DNA of 27,628 nt. It comes from Bog-159 sp035541265 (lineage in GTDB: Bacteria > Acidobacteriota > Terriglobia > Bryobacterales > Bryobacteraceae). This document shows positions 17,001 to 23,487 of this stretch, one piece after another. The stretch is from positions 1 to 27,628 of the forward strand of contig DATKNQ010000278.1 of the NCBI GenBank assembly GCA_035541265.1, read 5' to 3'. Made by a program: the position numbers and the translations under genes. Within the stretch, counting starts at the first letter, position 1. Each line of letters opens with the position of its first letter. The notes under the pieces are model-generated. The model was not told where the DNA came from, did no database searches, and saw only the letters and a list, made by a program, of their open reading frames with translations.

Positions 17001-17261
17001 GCAGCGCTGGAAGCCGGCTACACGCGCCTGCGGCCGGTGATCATGACCGCGCTGGCGATGATCGTCGGCATGCTGCCTATGGCGTTGGGTTTCGGCGAAG
17101 GCGGCGAACAGAACGCGCCGCTGGGCCGCGCGGTGATCGGCGGGCTGCTGCTCGCCACGGTCGCCACGTTGTTCTTTGTGCCTGTAGTCTACAGCGTGCT
17201 GCGGCGCAACCCGCCGACTTACTTGGAACACGAAGCGGAGGTCGAGGCGTATGATCGTTGA
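14058..17261 (+). CDS. RND efflux transporter, permease subunit (AcrB/HAE-like)
   Basis: A 1067-residue inner-membrane transporter, a normal length for the family, starting at an ATG that gives the classic cytoplasmic lead WIVRLALRRPYTF before the first helix. After helix 1 comes the PTDIFPEINIPVVSV segment, the first porter domain, then helices 2-6 with Asp401-Asp402 in LVDDATVEIEN, equivalent to AcrB Asp407/408 of the proton relay. The second periplasmic domain (about 560-880) precedes helices 8-12. Thr997 in IMTALA corresponds to AcrB Thr978, but the position of AcrB Lys940 is Ala960 (GVATANSILLVNF). The open frame extends upstream, but that part does not fit the family. The adaptor gene overlaps its end by 11 bases. 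No TolC-type gene is near. Substrate, drug or metal, cannot be told. Confidence 0.92.
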   Translation: MWIVRLALRRPYTFVVMSMMIVILGILAAVRMPTDIFPEINIPVVSVIWSYAGISPEEMAEVVTIRCERSFTTTVNDIEHMESQSLPGLSIIKVFFHPNAKVEAAVAQLAAASQAVLHSLPTGMTPPSIIRYNASSVPILQLSISSDTMSESSLYDYGYNFIRTQMATVQGASFPLPYGGRPREIMVDLDMKALYAQGLSASDVVSAVNAQSLIIPSGIAKIGSNEFVVRLNSLPPSAESFNNLPIKQTNGTTIYIRDVGHVRDGYAIQSNIVRHNGNRAALLTVLKNGGASTLSIVARIKAILPRIRSTLPPALKLKLLFDQSVFVRAAINGVLKEATIAAVLTGLMILLFLGSWRSTIIVCISIPLSILTSLAIMNLLGETINVMTLGGLALAVGILVDDATVEIENIHRNMGQRKPIIKAILDGAQQIAVPAFVSTLCICIVFVPVIFLSGAARYLFTPLALAVVLAMMASYMLSRTLIPTMVKYMLRGEADRYQNESGEMEEAGHGLFAHIHHGFQTNFERMRDGYRRLLGSALAHRKLVVVCFGLIVAGCIALVPFIGTDFFPQVDAGQIRLHVRAPAGTRIEETEAYFKQVEDVIRQIVPPAELSDILDNIGLPYSGFNIALSDSATIGSFDGEILVSLKPEHASTWGYIRMLRSRLNQQFPDLTFFFQPADIVGQILNFGLPAPIDVQVIGPLSNAPANYLLARQITARLAHIPGAVDVHLHQVVNAPELRFNVDRTRAGQLGLTQQDVANSLLVSLAGNLQLAPNYWINPQNGVDYPIIVQTPEYDMGSTGELLDTPVHASGANRVNQLLTNVAHLDRDETASVVDHYNVQPLYDVYANVQDRDLGSVAGDVRHVLDTFRAKLPKGSFFETRGQVETMRTSFIGLGAGMVFAVVLVYFVMVVNFQSWLDPFIILMALPGALSGIVLMLFVSQTTINVPSLMGAIMSIGVATANSILLVNFANDVRATGADSVTAALEAGYTRLRPVIMTALAMIVGMLPMALGFGEGGEQNAPLGRAVIGGLLLATVATLFFVPVVYSVLRRNPPTYLEHEAEVEAYDR

Positions 17262-18528
17262 TCCCATACCCGAGACCACAGCCGCGGCTCGCCCGCAGCC
17301 GCGCTCCGGGCGTAAGACATTGCTGGTGTTCTTCGGCCTGATAGCCGTGCTCATCGGCGCGTCGGTGCTCGGCGGTCTGCTGCCGCGGCTCACACGCGAG
17401 AAGGCTTTGCTGGCCGCCGCCGCGACGGAAGCCGGACAGGTTCCCGCCGTGGAAGTATCGGTGGCCCACGAAGCTTCCGCGCGCGGCACGCTCGACCTGC
17501 CCGGCGATATGCAGGCCGAGGTCGATTCGCCGATTTTCGCGCGCGTGGATGGCTATGTGCGCAGCCGCCTGGTGGATTATGGCGATCGGGTAAAAGCCGG
17601 GCAGCTTCTGGCCGAAATCGATACGCCGGAACTTGATCAGCAGATCCGCCAGGCCCGCGCCACACTTTCGCAAGCGCAGTCCGCGCTCAATGAAGTGAGG
17701 GCCGATCTGGATCTGTCCAAAGCCAATCTGAACCTGGCGCGCCTCACCGTGGAACGCTGGCGGCGGCTTGCCAAAGGCGGCGTGGTCGCGCGCCAGGAAG
17801 CCGATCAGAAAGAAGCGGATTACGCCGTGGGAGAGGCGCAAGTGGCGCGGGCCCAGGCCTCGATCGCCACCGCGCAGGAGACCGTACGGGCCAATGAGGC
17901 CAGCTTGCACCGCCTCGAAGAGACGAAAGCCTTCGCCCGCATCACAGCGCCTTACGACGGCGTGATCACCGCGCGCAACATCGATCCCGGCTGGCTGGTG
18001 AATTCCGGCAGCGGCGGAGTGGCCCGCGAACTCTTCCACATCGCGCAGATCCAGGTGCTGCGCATCTTCGTGAACGTGCCGCAGACCGACGTGGAGTCGA
18101 TCCATCCGGGGCAGACCGCCGAGTTGCGCGTGCAGGAACTGCCGGGCCAGGTCTTTTCGGCCAAGGTGACCCGCATCGCCAACGCGCTCGACGCGAATTC
18201 GCGCGCGATGCTGACCGTGCTGGAAGTCGCCAACCCGCGCGGTGTCCTGATGCCGGGCATGTATGCGGAGGTGCGCTTCGCGACCGGGCGCACACAAGCG
18301 GCGGTCATTATCCCCGGCGATGCCTTGATCCTGGGACGCCAGGGGCCGCGGGTCGCAGTAGTGGGCACCGACCATCGCGTACACTTCCGCGCGATCCGCA
18401 TCGGCCAGGACCTGGGGTCCGAGCTCGAAGTAGTCGCAGGCCTGTCCGCCGGCGAGATGGTCGTCGCCAATCCGTCCGATGCGGTGAGGGAAAATGCCAC
18501 AGTGACGGCACGCCAGATTGGCAAGTAG
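17251..18528 (+). CDS. RND periplasmic adaptor (membrane-fusion protein, HlyD/AcrA type)
   Basis: A 425-residue adaptor anchored by one N-terminal helix (about 23-45) rather than a lipid, as there is no lipobox cysteine. The order is: lipoyl half (about 88-126, FARVDGYVRSRLVDYGDRVKAG), a coiled-coil hairpin rich in Ala, Gln and Glu (about 127-224), second lipoyl half (about 228-265, ITAPYDGVITARNIDPGWLV), beta-barrel and membrane-proximal domains to the end. It bridges the pump to an outer-membrane channel. The ATG overlaps the pump gene by 11 bases, with GAGG elements just upstream, so the two are cotranslated. Adaptor genes more often precede the pump; here the order is reversed. The hairpin is short compared with AcrA. 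Confidence 0.9.
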   Translation: MIVDPIPETTAAARPQPRSGRKTLLVFFGLIAVLIGASVLGGLLPRLTREKALLAAAATEAGQVPAVEVSVAHEASARGTLDLPGDMQAEVDSPIFARVDGYVRSRLVDYGDRVKAGQLLAEIDTPELDQQIRQARATLSQAQSALNEVRADLDLSKANLNLARLTVERWRRLAKGGVVARQEADQKEADYAVGEAQVARAQASIATAQETVRANEASLHRLEETKAFARITAPYDGVITARNIDPGWLVNSGSGGVARELFHIAQIQVLRIFVNVPQTDVESIHPGQTAELRVQELPGQVFSAKVTRIANALDANSRAMLTVLEVANPRGVLMPGMYAEVRFATGRTQAAVIIPGDALILGRQGPRVAVVGTDHRVHFRAIRIGQDLGSELEVVAGLSAGEMVVANPSDAVRENATVTARQIGK

Positions 18529-18554
18529 TTATCGCGTCCCAGTACGTTTCGCCA

Positions 18555-18583
18555 CTGATCTACGCTCCCAGGTGCTGTATAAT
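18555..18583 (+). promoter_or_regulatory. Promoter with consensus TATAAT before the M48 protease gene
   Basis: TATAAT (18578-18583) is a perfect -10 box; CTGATC (18555-18560) 17 bases upstream is a weak -35. A 9-base near-repeat (AATTCCTGT/AATTCCTTT) overlaps and follows the -10. The ATG at 18613 is 29 bases downstream with a GGAGG site between. Confidence 0.5.
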
Positions 18584-18612
18584 TCCTGTAATTCCTTTCT
18601 GCGGAGGGTGAG

Positions 18613-19602
18613 ATGGAACGCTTAGCGCGGATGATCCTTCTTCTCTCATTGGCGTTGCGGGTGACGATACCTTGTGCGGCAGCCAAGGCAGCCAAGGAGG
18701 ATCCCGAACATAATCCCGATCTGATCGGCAATCGTGACGTGGGCAAGGGCGTTAACTTCTACTCGATTGAGCGGGAGATCAGTCTCGGCAAGGAGATGGC
18801 GCAGGAGACCGAGCGCCAGGCGAAACTGATCGACGATCCCGCGGTCACCGAGTATATCAACCGCCTGGTACAAAACGTAGCCCGCAACTCCGACGCGAAG
18901 GTGCCTTTCATCATCAAGGTGATCGACTCCGACGAAGTCAATGCGTTCGCCCTTCCGGGAGGTTTCACGTTCGTCAACACCGGCCTGATCCTGCAGGCCG
19001 ACAATGAAGCTGAACTCGCGGGCGTGCTGGCGCACGAGATCGCACACGTGGCCGCGCGGCACGGCACCCGCCAGGCCACCCGCAGCCAACTGATCAACTA
19101 CAGCACCATTCCGCTGATCTTCATGGGCGGATGGGCGGGCTACGCGGTCCGCCAGGCGCTGGGCTTGGCCGTGCCGATGGGCTACCTGAAATTCTCACGG
19201 AGTATGGAGGGCGAGGCTGATCTGCTCGGTTTGCAGTACATGTACAAGACCGGCTACGATCCGACCGAGTTCGTGAACTTCTTCGAACGCGTCGAGACAC
19301 TGGAAAAGAAAAAACCGGGTACGGTTTCGAAGCTCTTTTCCACGCACCCGATGACCGGCGATCGCATCCGCGCCGCCCAGAAGGAGATTCAACGCGATCT
19401 CAAACCCGAGCCGCAGTACATCGTCGATACTTCGGAGTTCCACGACGTGCGCGCGCGTCTGATCATGCTCGAAAACCGCTTTAAGCTGCGGGATAATCCG
19501 GGCGGTCCGGTGCTGCGCACACGATCCAAGACGAAGGTGGATCAAACGGGCAAGACCGGCACGGATGACGCGGACCGGCCCAAACTCACTCGCCAGAACT
19601 GA
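18613..19602 (+). CDS. Secreted M48-family zinc metalloprotease
   Basis: A 329-residue periplasmic protease of the BepA/LoiP type that degrades or refolds misassembled outer-membrane proteins in well-studied bacteria. A signal peptide (MILLLSLALRVTIPCAAA) is followed by a helical lead (SLGKEMAQETERQ), the substrate-edge segment VNAFALPGGFTFVNTGL, and the zinc site His141-Glu-Ile-Ala-His145 with the third ligand Glu199 in SMEGEADLLG. The THPMTGDRI motif near residue 245 is typical. The C-terminal 60 residues are charged and unassigned; there are no TPR repeats as in BepA. The Cys before the cleavage site is not in a lipobox. GGAGG five bases before ATG fixes the start. The last 17 bases overlap the end of mutY on the other strand. 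Confidence 0.9.
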   Translation: MERLARMILLLSLALRVTIPCAAAKAAKEDPEHNPDLIGNRDVGKGVNFYSIEREISLGKEMAQETERQAKLIDDPAVTEYINRLVQNVARNSDAKVPFIIKVIDSDEVNAFALPGGFTFVNTGLILQADNEAELAGVLAHEIAHVAARHGTRQATRSQLINYSTIPLIFMGGWAGYAVRQALGLAVPMGYLKFSRSMEGEADLLGLQYMYKTGYDPTEFVNFFERVETLEKKKPGTVSKLFSTHPMTGDRIRAAQKEIQRDLKPEPQYIVDTSEFHDVRARLIMLENRFKLRDNPGGPVLRTRSKTKVDQTGKTGTDDADRPKLTRQN

Positions 19603-20599
19603 TCGTGCCGGCCATGCCTGCCAATCGCAGCGCCTTTCTGGCTGTGGTGCTTAGAGGCAAAGACGTCAAGCTTGTGACCGGCACCCATACCAGCGGCTTC
19701 GCGGCATGCGCCACGCGGCCAACCAGAACCGTCACTTCATAGTGATGATGCGTGATTGTGTGGCGGAAGGTGCCCGCCACGCGCTGTTCCTGTGTGTCCG
19801 GCAACTGTTCGGCGGATGGCAGTTCCCAGAAGCTCGCCAGGCGCCGCTCTTGCGCCGGGCGTTGCCACAGTAACACCCGTCCGTGCCGCGACACCACGAC
19901 CACCGTGGCCGCGATTTTCACCGGCGTCATCTTCCGCAGCTTCACCGGCAACGTGCCCGGAGTGCCTCGCTGATGCGCTTCGCATTCCGCGGCCAGCGGG
20001 CAGATCGCGCAACGCGGCGCGCGCGGCAGACATACGGTAGCTCCGAGTTCCATCAGCGCTTGATTGAACGCGCCCGCGCGCCGGCCGTCGAGCCACTGCT
20101 GCGCGATCTCGCGAAAGCGCGTGCGCGTCACGGTAGCACCGATATCCGCGGCATCGTTAGTGACTCGCGCAATCACGCGCATCACGTTGCCATCCAGCAC
20201 AGCGTGCGGCAGATCGAACGCGATGCTGGCAATGGCCGCGGCCGTGTAATCGCCCACACCCGGCAGCGCGCGGATGGATTCGTAATCGGAGGGAAAACCG
20301 TCGGCAACCACCCTCGCGGCGCGATGCAGATTGCGCGCCCGCGAATAGTAGCCCAGTCCGCTCCAGCAGGCCAGCACGCTTTGCTCAGAGGCGCGCGCCA
20401 GCGTGGCCGCATCGGGGAAGCGCTCCAGAAATCGCGAGTAATAGGGGATTACGGCCTCGGCGCGGGTCTGTTGCAGCATGATCTCCGAGACCCAGATGCG
20501 GTAGGGATCACGCGTCTGGCGCCAGGGCAGATCGCGATGCCCGGCGCCGTACCAGCGCAGAAGCTTCGCGGCCATCAAAAGCGCGCGCCCGCGGCTCAT
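19586..20599 (-). CDS. mutY: A/G-specific adenine DNA glycosylase
   Basis: A 337-residue MutY, close to the usual 350. It removes adenine mispaired with 8-oxoguanine in the cytoplasm. Catalytic Glu39 is in SEIMLQQT, the helix-hairpin-helix is LPGVGDYTAAAI (112-123), Asp136 is in VLDGNVMRV, and the [4Fe-4S] ligands Cys190, 197, 200 and 206 have the exact spacing C-x6-C-x2-C-x5-C. The C-terminal part (about 225-337) is the NUDIX-like 8-oxoguanine reader with FRHTITHHHY. The ATG at 20599 overlaps the stop of the S24-domain gene in ATGA, so it is chosen over a GTG at 20617. Being translated behind an S24 protein suggests shared control of DNA repair. Confidence 0.95.
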   Translation of the reverse strand: MSRGRALLMAAKLLRWYGAGHRDLPWRQTRDPYRIWVSEIMLQQTRAEAVIPYYSRFLERFPDAATLARASEQSVLACWSGLGYYSRARNLHRAARVVADGFPSDYESIRALPGVGDYTAAAIASIAFDLPHAVLDGNVMRVIARVTNDAADIGATVTRTRFREIAQQWLDGRRAGAFNQALMELGATVCLPRAPRCAICPLAAECEAHQRGTPGTLPVKLRKMTPVKIAATVVVVSRHGRVLLWQRPAQERRLASFWELPSAEQLPDTQEQRVAGTFRHTITHHHYEVTVLVGRVAHAAKPLVWVPVTSLTSLPLSTTARKALRLAGMAGTISSGE

Positions 20600-21405
20600 T
20601 CGAGCGTGCAGACCCACTCGGCGATCACATACTTGATCTGATCCGGCGTTAAATCGAAGGCGTCATATTCGGGATTCAGGGGCTCCAGCCGGATGCGCTC
20701 GTGGCGCCATTCCTCCTCGCCCAGTTGTACGATCTTGCTGGTGTAGCGTTTGACAGAGAACCGCTCGTGCACGCCGATGAGTTCCACCAAAACGATCTTG
20801 CCCTGACGCGAGCCCACCACTGGCGCGCGAAAGACGTTCAGGCTGCCATCCGGGATGCGCGGCTCCATCGAGCGCCCGGCCACGTGCGCCACGAACATGC
20901 CTTCCTTAAGGCGCAGGCCTTCCGGCGCGCGTACCCACTCTTCTTCCTCGACCTCTTCATCGCCGCCGAACTTGCCTGCTGCCGCGCGCAGTGTGTAGAG
21001 CGGCAGGTGCGTGCGGTACTGCTCCACCGGCCGCTTCTCAACGTGCTTCTCAAAGATGCGATCCGCCACGCGCGCGAACGAATCGACCTCCACGGCTTCC
21101 CGTTCGGAAATCCGCACCGCGTGCGAAAGTGATCCCTCCCAGGATTCGAGCAACTGCCGCGCGCCCATTTCAGCAATCTTGTCCTGGATGTCCTGTTCGA
21201 GCGCCGCCAGCAGAGCCGCGTCCTCGGAATCGGCTAGATCCTCCCAGTGCGAACGCAGTCGAAATGCGTACCGGCCGGAATCCGGATCGGTATCTATCAG
21301 CAGCACGCCGACGTCATGTACCGGCTGTCCCGGCAGCGCAAGCTGCAGCAGGACATACTCCCCCCGCCGATGCGCACTCATCGGAATGACCGCCGCAAGC
21401 GGCAT
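20596..21405 (-). CDS. S24 (LexA/UmuD-like) self-cleaving protease-domain protein with unknown N-terminal domain
   Basis: A 269-residue protein. The C-terminal half is an S24 domain: Ser179 in VAGRSMEPRIPDG and Lys219 in RFSVKRY form the Ser-Lys dyad, and Ala143-Gly144 (LRAAAGKFGG) stands where LexA cuts itself. The spacing Gly-to-Ser 35 and Ser-to-Lys 40 is close to E. coli LexA (34 and 37). The N-terminal 130 residues are not a recognisable helix-turn-helix; they read as a beta-alpha domain (EYVLLQLALPG, HDVGVLLIDTDPDSGRYAF) faintly like DUF3037. An acidic stretch (EEVEEEEW) follows the cleavage site. It could be a damage-sensing switch that acts on a protein rather than DNA. ATG 21405 is used; ATG 21381 is equally possible. 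It is coupled to mutY. Confidence 0.75.
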   Translation of the reverse strand: MPLAAVIPMSAHRRGEYVLLQLALPGQPVHDVGVLLIDTDPDSGRYAFRLRSHWEDLADSEDAALLAALEQDIQDKIAEMGARQLLESWEGSLSHAVRISEREAVEVDSFARVADRIFEKHVEKRPVEQYRTHLPLYTLRAAAGKFGGDEEVEEEEWVRAPEGLRLKEGMFVAHVAGRSMEPRIPDGSLNVFRAPVVGSRQGKIVLVELIGVHERFSVKRYTSKIVQLGEEEWRHERIRLEPLNPEYDAFDLTPDQIKYVIAEWVCTLE

Positions 21406-21430
21406 AACTCTCTTATCGTCCTAACTCTAG

Positions 21431-21436
21431 ATTATC
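21431..21436 (-). promoter_or_regulatory. Possible -10 element (GATAAT) for the S24-mutY operon
   Basis: On the minus strand GATAAT (5 of 6 to consensus) lies 25 bases before the ATG at 21405. The gap to the VWFA gene is only 53 bases. No LexA-box-like palindrome (CTG-N10-CAG) was noticed in it. Confidence 0.25.
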
Positions 21437-21458
21437 GGCTACCCGGCAGCCGCTTGCA

Positions 21459-22463
21459 CTAGGGAGCGAACGGATAATATCCCTTGCGGAACCGGACCTT
21501 CGCCGCCGGCAGATCCGGCACAGTCACCTTGATGGCCCGGTACTGCTTGGCGCTGCCTGCCCCTACGTCCGGGACGTAGCGCAAAATATACTGCGTGGTC
21601 ACCTCGCCGGCAATCGCCGCGATGGCGTGAAAGATCCCCGACGAGACCTCCGAAGCATATGCGCCGATGCCCACTGTTAACGCGTAATTTCCGTCATCGG
21701 ACGGGTGCGACAGGTAGCCGTCCACGTCGGAGTACAGATTGTTCAACGGATACTCCACCCGCCCACCGGTCTCGCTCGTAAGCCGCTGCAGGTTTTCGTC
21801 GCCCTCGTTGGTGAATCCGAACGACACCGTGCTCATACCGTAAATCGTCACCAGGTTGCGCTGCGCGATCTCCAGCACTTCATCCAGGCTCTTCTTGCTC
21901 GCGTTGTCGTGTCCATCGCCGATGATGATGATCACGCGGCGCGGATCGTAAGGTTCGCCCTGGACCACCTGCCGGTTCTTGCAGGCCATGTAAATCGCGT
22001 CGTAAAGCGCCGACCCGCCTCCGGGACGCATCTTCTCGATCTTGGCCACCAGCGGCTGCGAGTCATTCGTGGTGTTCACCTGTAGTTCAGGTTCGTTCGC
22101 ATAGGAGACCAGGTAGCCGCTGTATTTCTTGTCTCCGGGCAGCAAATTGAGCACCAGTTCGATGGCGGCATCCTGATAGTTCTTCCAGTGAATTCGCGAG
22201 TCGTTGCTCAAATCGATCAGAAAACCCACAACCACCGGCTGGTTGCGGTCGCGGCTGAAAAACTCGATGTGCTGCTCCTTGCCCTGATCGTAGACCTTGA
22301 AATCCTTGGCCTCCAGGTTCGAAACAAAGCGGCCCTTATCGTCGGTGACGGTCACGGGGACGATCACCTCGTTGACCGCGACTTTGAGCGGCGCAGGTTG
22401 ATTACCGGATTGTGCCAGCGCCAAAGAAATGAACGCGAGCCCCAAAGCAATGCGTGACAACAT
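21459..22463 (-). CDS. Secreted acidobacterial VWFA-type domain protein
   Basis: A 334-residue exported protein (signal MLSRIALGLAFISLALAQ) of the acidobacterial VWFA-related group. Residues 26-75 form the usual lead domain (VNEVIVPVTVTDDKGRFV, DFKVYDQGKEQ), then the von Willebrand A fold: Asp84 in FLIDLSND, GGGSALYDAI (148-157) and GDGHDN (182-187), then a C-terminal part with YILRYVPD and RKGYYPFAP. The metal site reads Asp-x-Ser-x-Asp instead of the usual DxSxS, and Ser151 replaces the common Thr. Such proteins are thought to bind other proteins in the periplasm or outside; no partner is known. Solibacter genomes carry many copies. It follows cysK by 52 bases but has its own TAGAAT element. 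Confidence 0.9.
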   Translation of the reverse strand: MLSRIALGLAFISLALAQSGNQPAPLKVAVNEVIVPVTVTDDKGRFVSNLEAKDFKVYDQGKEQHIEFFSRDRNQPVVVGFLIDLSNDSRIHWKNYQDAAIELVLNLLPGDKKYSGYLVSYANEPELQVNTTNDSQPLVAKIEKMRPGGGSALYDAIYMACKNRQVVQGEPYDPRRVIIIIGDGHDNASKKSLDEVLEIAQRNLVTIYGMSTVSFGFTNEGDENLQRLTSETGGRVEYPLNNLYSDVDGYLSHPSDDGNYALTVGIGAYASEVSSGIFHAIAAIAGEVTTQYILRYVPDVGAGSAKQYRAIKVTVPDLPAAKVRFRKGYYPFAP

Positions 22464-22483
22464 GAAGATTCCCGTTGCTTCTC

Positions 22484-22489
22484 ATTCTA
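22484..22489 (-). promoter_or_regulatory. Probable -10 element (TAGAAT) for the VWFA gene
   Basis: On the minus strand TAGAAT lies 20 bases before the ATG at 22463, in the 52-base gap after cysK. No good -35 box is visible. Confidence 0.35.
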
Positions 22490-22515
22490 ACAGGCAACTC
22501 AAGCCGCGACTCGCT

Positions 22516-23448
22516 TCAATCCGCCAGGCCGGCGAACAGCACGGTACTCAGATAGCGTTCGCCGAACGAAGGGATGATGGTCACGATCAGCTTTCCGGCA
22601 TGCTCCGGCCGGCGTGCCACCTGGACCGCCGCCCATAAGGCTGCGCCGGAAGAGATGCCCACCAGCAGGCCTTCCTCGCGTGCCGCGCGCCGCGCCGTGT
22701 TCAGCGCGTCGTCGTTCTTCACGCGCACGACCTCGTCGTAGATCCTGGTGTTCAGAATCTCCGGCACGAACCCCGCGCCAATGCCCTGGATGGGATGCGG
22801 CCCTTTGGCGCCGCCCGACAAGACCGGCGACGCATCCGGCTCCACGGCCACGCAGCGGAACTCGGGCTTGCGCGCCTTGATGACTTCGCCCACTCCTGTG
22901 ATGGTGCCGCCGGTCCCGACCCCGGCCACCAGGATGTCCACGCGGCCTTCCGTATCCCGCCAGATCTCTTCGGCCGTCGTGCGGCGATGGATCTCGGGAT
23001 TCGCGGGATTCTCGAATTGCTGCGGCACAAAATATTTCGGATCGGAGGCGGCCAGTTCCTCTGCCTTCTTGATGGCTCCCGGCATGCCTTCCGCCCCGGG
23101 TGTCAGGATCAGCTCCGCACCGTAGGCCCGCAATAGCGCGCGCCGCTCCTTGCTCATCGTGTCCGGCATGGTGAACGCGCAGCGGTAGCCGCGCGCCGCG
23201 CAGACCATCGCCAGACCGATGCCGGTATTGCCGCTGGTCGGCTCCAGAATCACCGTGTCCGGTCCGATTTTGCCCGCTTTCTCCGCGGCCTCGATCATGG
23301 AAAATCCGATGCGGTCTTTCACGCTATGCGCGGGATTGTAGAACTCCAGCTTCGCCACCACCTGGGCGGCGGCACCCTCCGCTAGCCGGCGGATGCGCAC
23401 CAGCGGCGTGTTGCCGATCAGTTCCGTAACGTTGTTCGCGATTTTCAT
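22516..23448 (-). CDS. cysK: Cysteine synthase (O-acetylserine sulfhydrylase)
   Basis: A 310-residue fold-type II PLP enzyme that makes L-cysteine from O-acetylserine and sulfide in the cytoplasm. Schiff-base Lys44 lies in NPAHSVKDR; the substrate-binding loop is TSGNTG (71-76); the phosphate loop VGTGGTITG and the PIQGIGAGFVP segment are intact, as is the GISSGAA motif near the end. Length and motifs match CysK, not cystathionine beta-synthase (no CBS domains) or CysM. The ATG has TAAGAG a few bases before it and a TAGAAT hexamer ten bases before, leaving almost no leader. No cysE or sulfate-reduction gene is adjacent, so it is not part of a sulfur cluster here. Confidence 0.95.
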   Translation of the reverse strand: MKIANNVTELIGNTPLVRIRRLAEGAAAQVVAKLEFYNPAHSVKDRIGFSMIEAAEKAGKIGPDTVILEPTSGNTGIGLAMVCAARGYRCAFTMPDTMSKERRALLRAYGAELILTPGAEGMPGAIKKAEELAASDPKYFVPQQFENPANPEIHRRTTAEEIWRDTEGRVDILVAGVGTGGTITGVGEVIKARKPEFRCVAVEPDASPVLSGGAKGPHPIQGIGAGFVPEILNTRIYDEVVRVKNDDALNTARRAAREEGLLVGISSGAALWAAVQVARRPEHAGKLIVTIIPSFGERYLSTVLFAGLAD

Positions 23449-23458
23449 GGCTCTTACG

Positions 23459-23464
23459 ATTCTA
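23459..23464 (-). promoter_or_regulatory. Probable -10 element (TAGAAT) for cysK
   Basis: On the minus strand TAGAAT lies ten bases before the ATG at 23448, in the 39-base gap after the GH125 gene. A start seven bases downstream would give a leader of only about three bases. Confidence 0.35.
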
Positions 23465-23487
23465 TCCCCTCCACCGCTGGGGCGGCC

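Noticed and set aside
15015..17489. Two minus-strand open frames of about 400 codons each
   Set aside because: Both are antisense to the RND pump, rich in His, Arg, Asp and Gln, as expected of antisense frames in GC-rich genes.
18581..18598. Tandem 9-base repeat AATTCCTGT/AATTCCTTT
   Set aside because: Only two imperfect copies over the -10 box and start region of the M48 gene; too short to call a repeat element.
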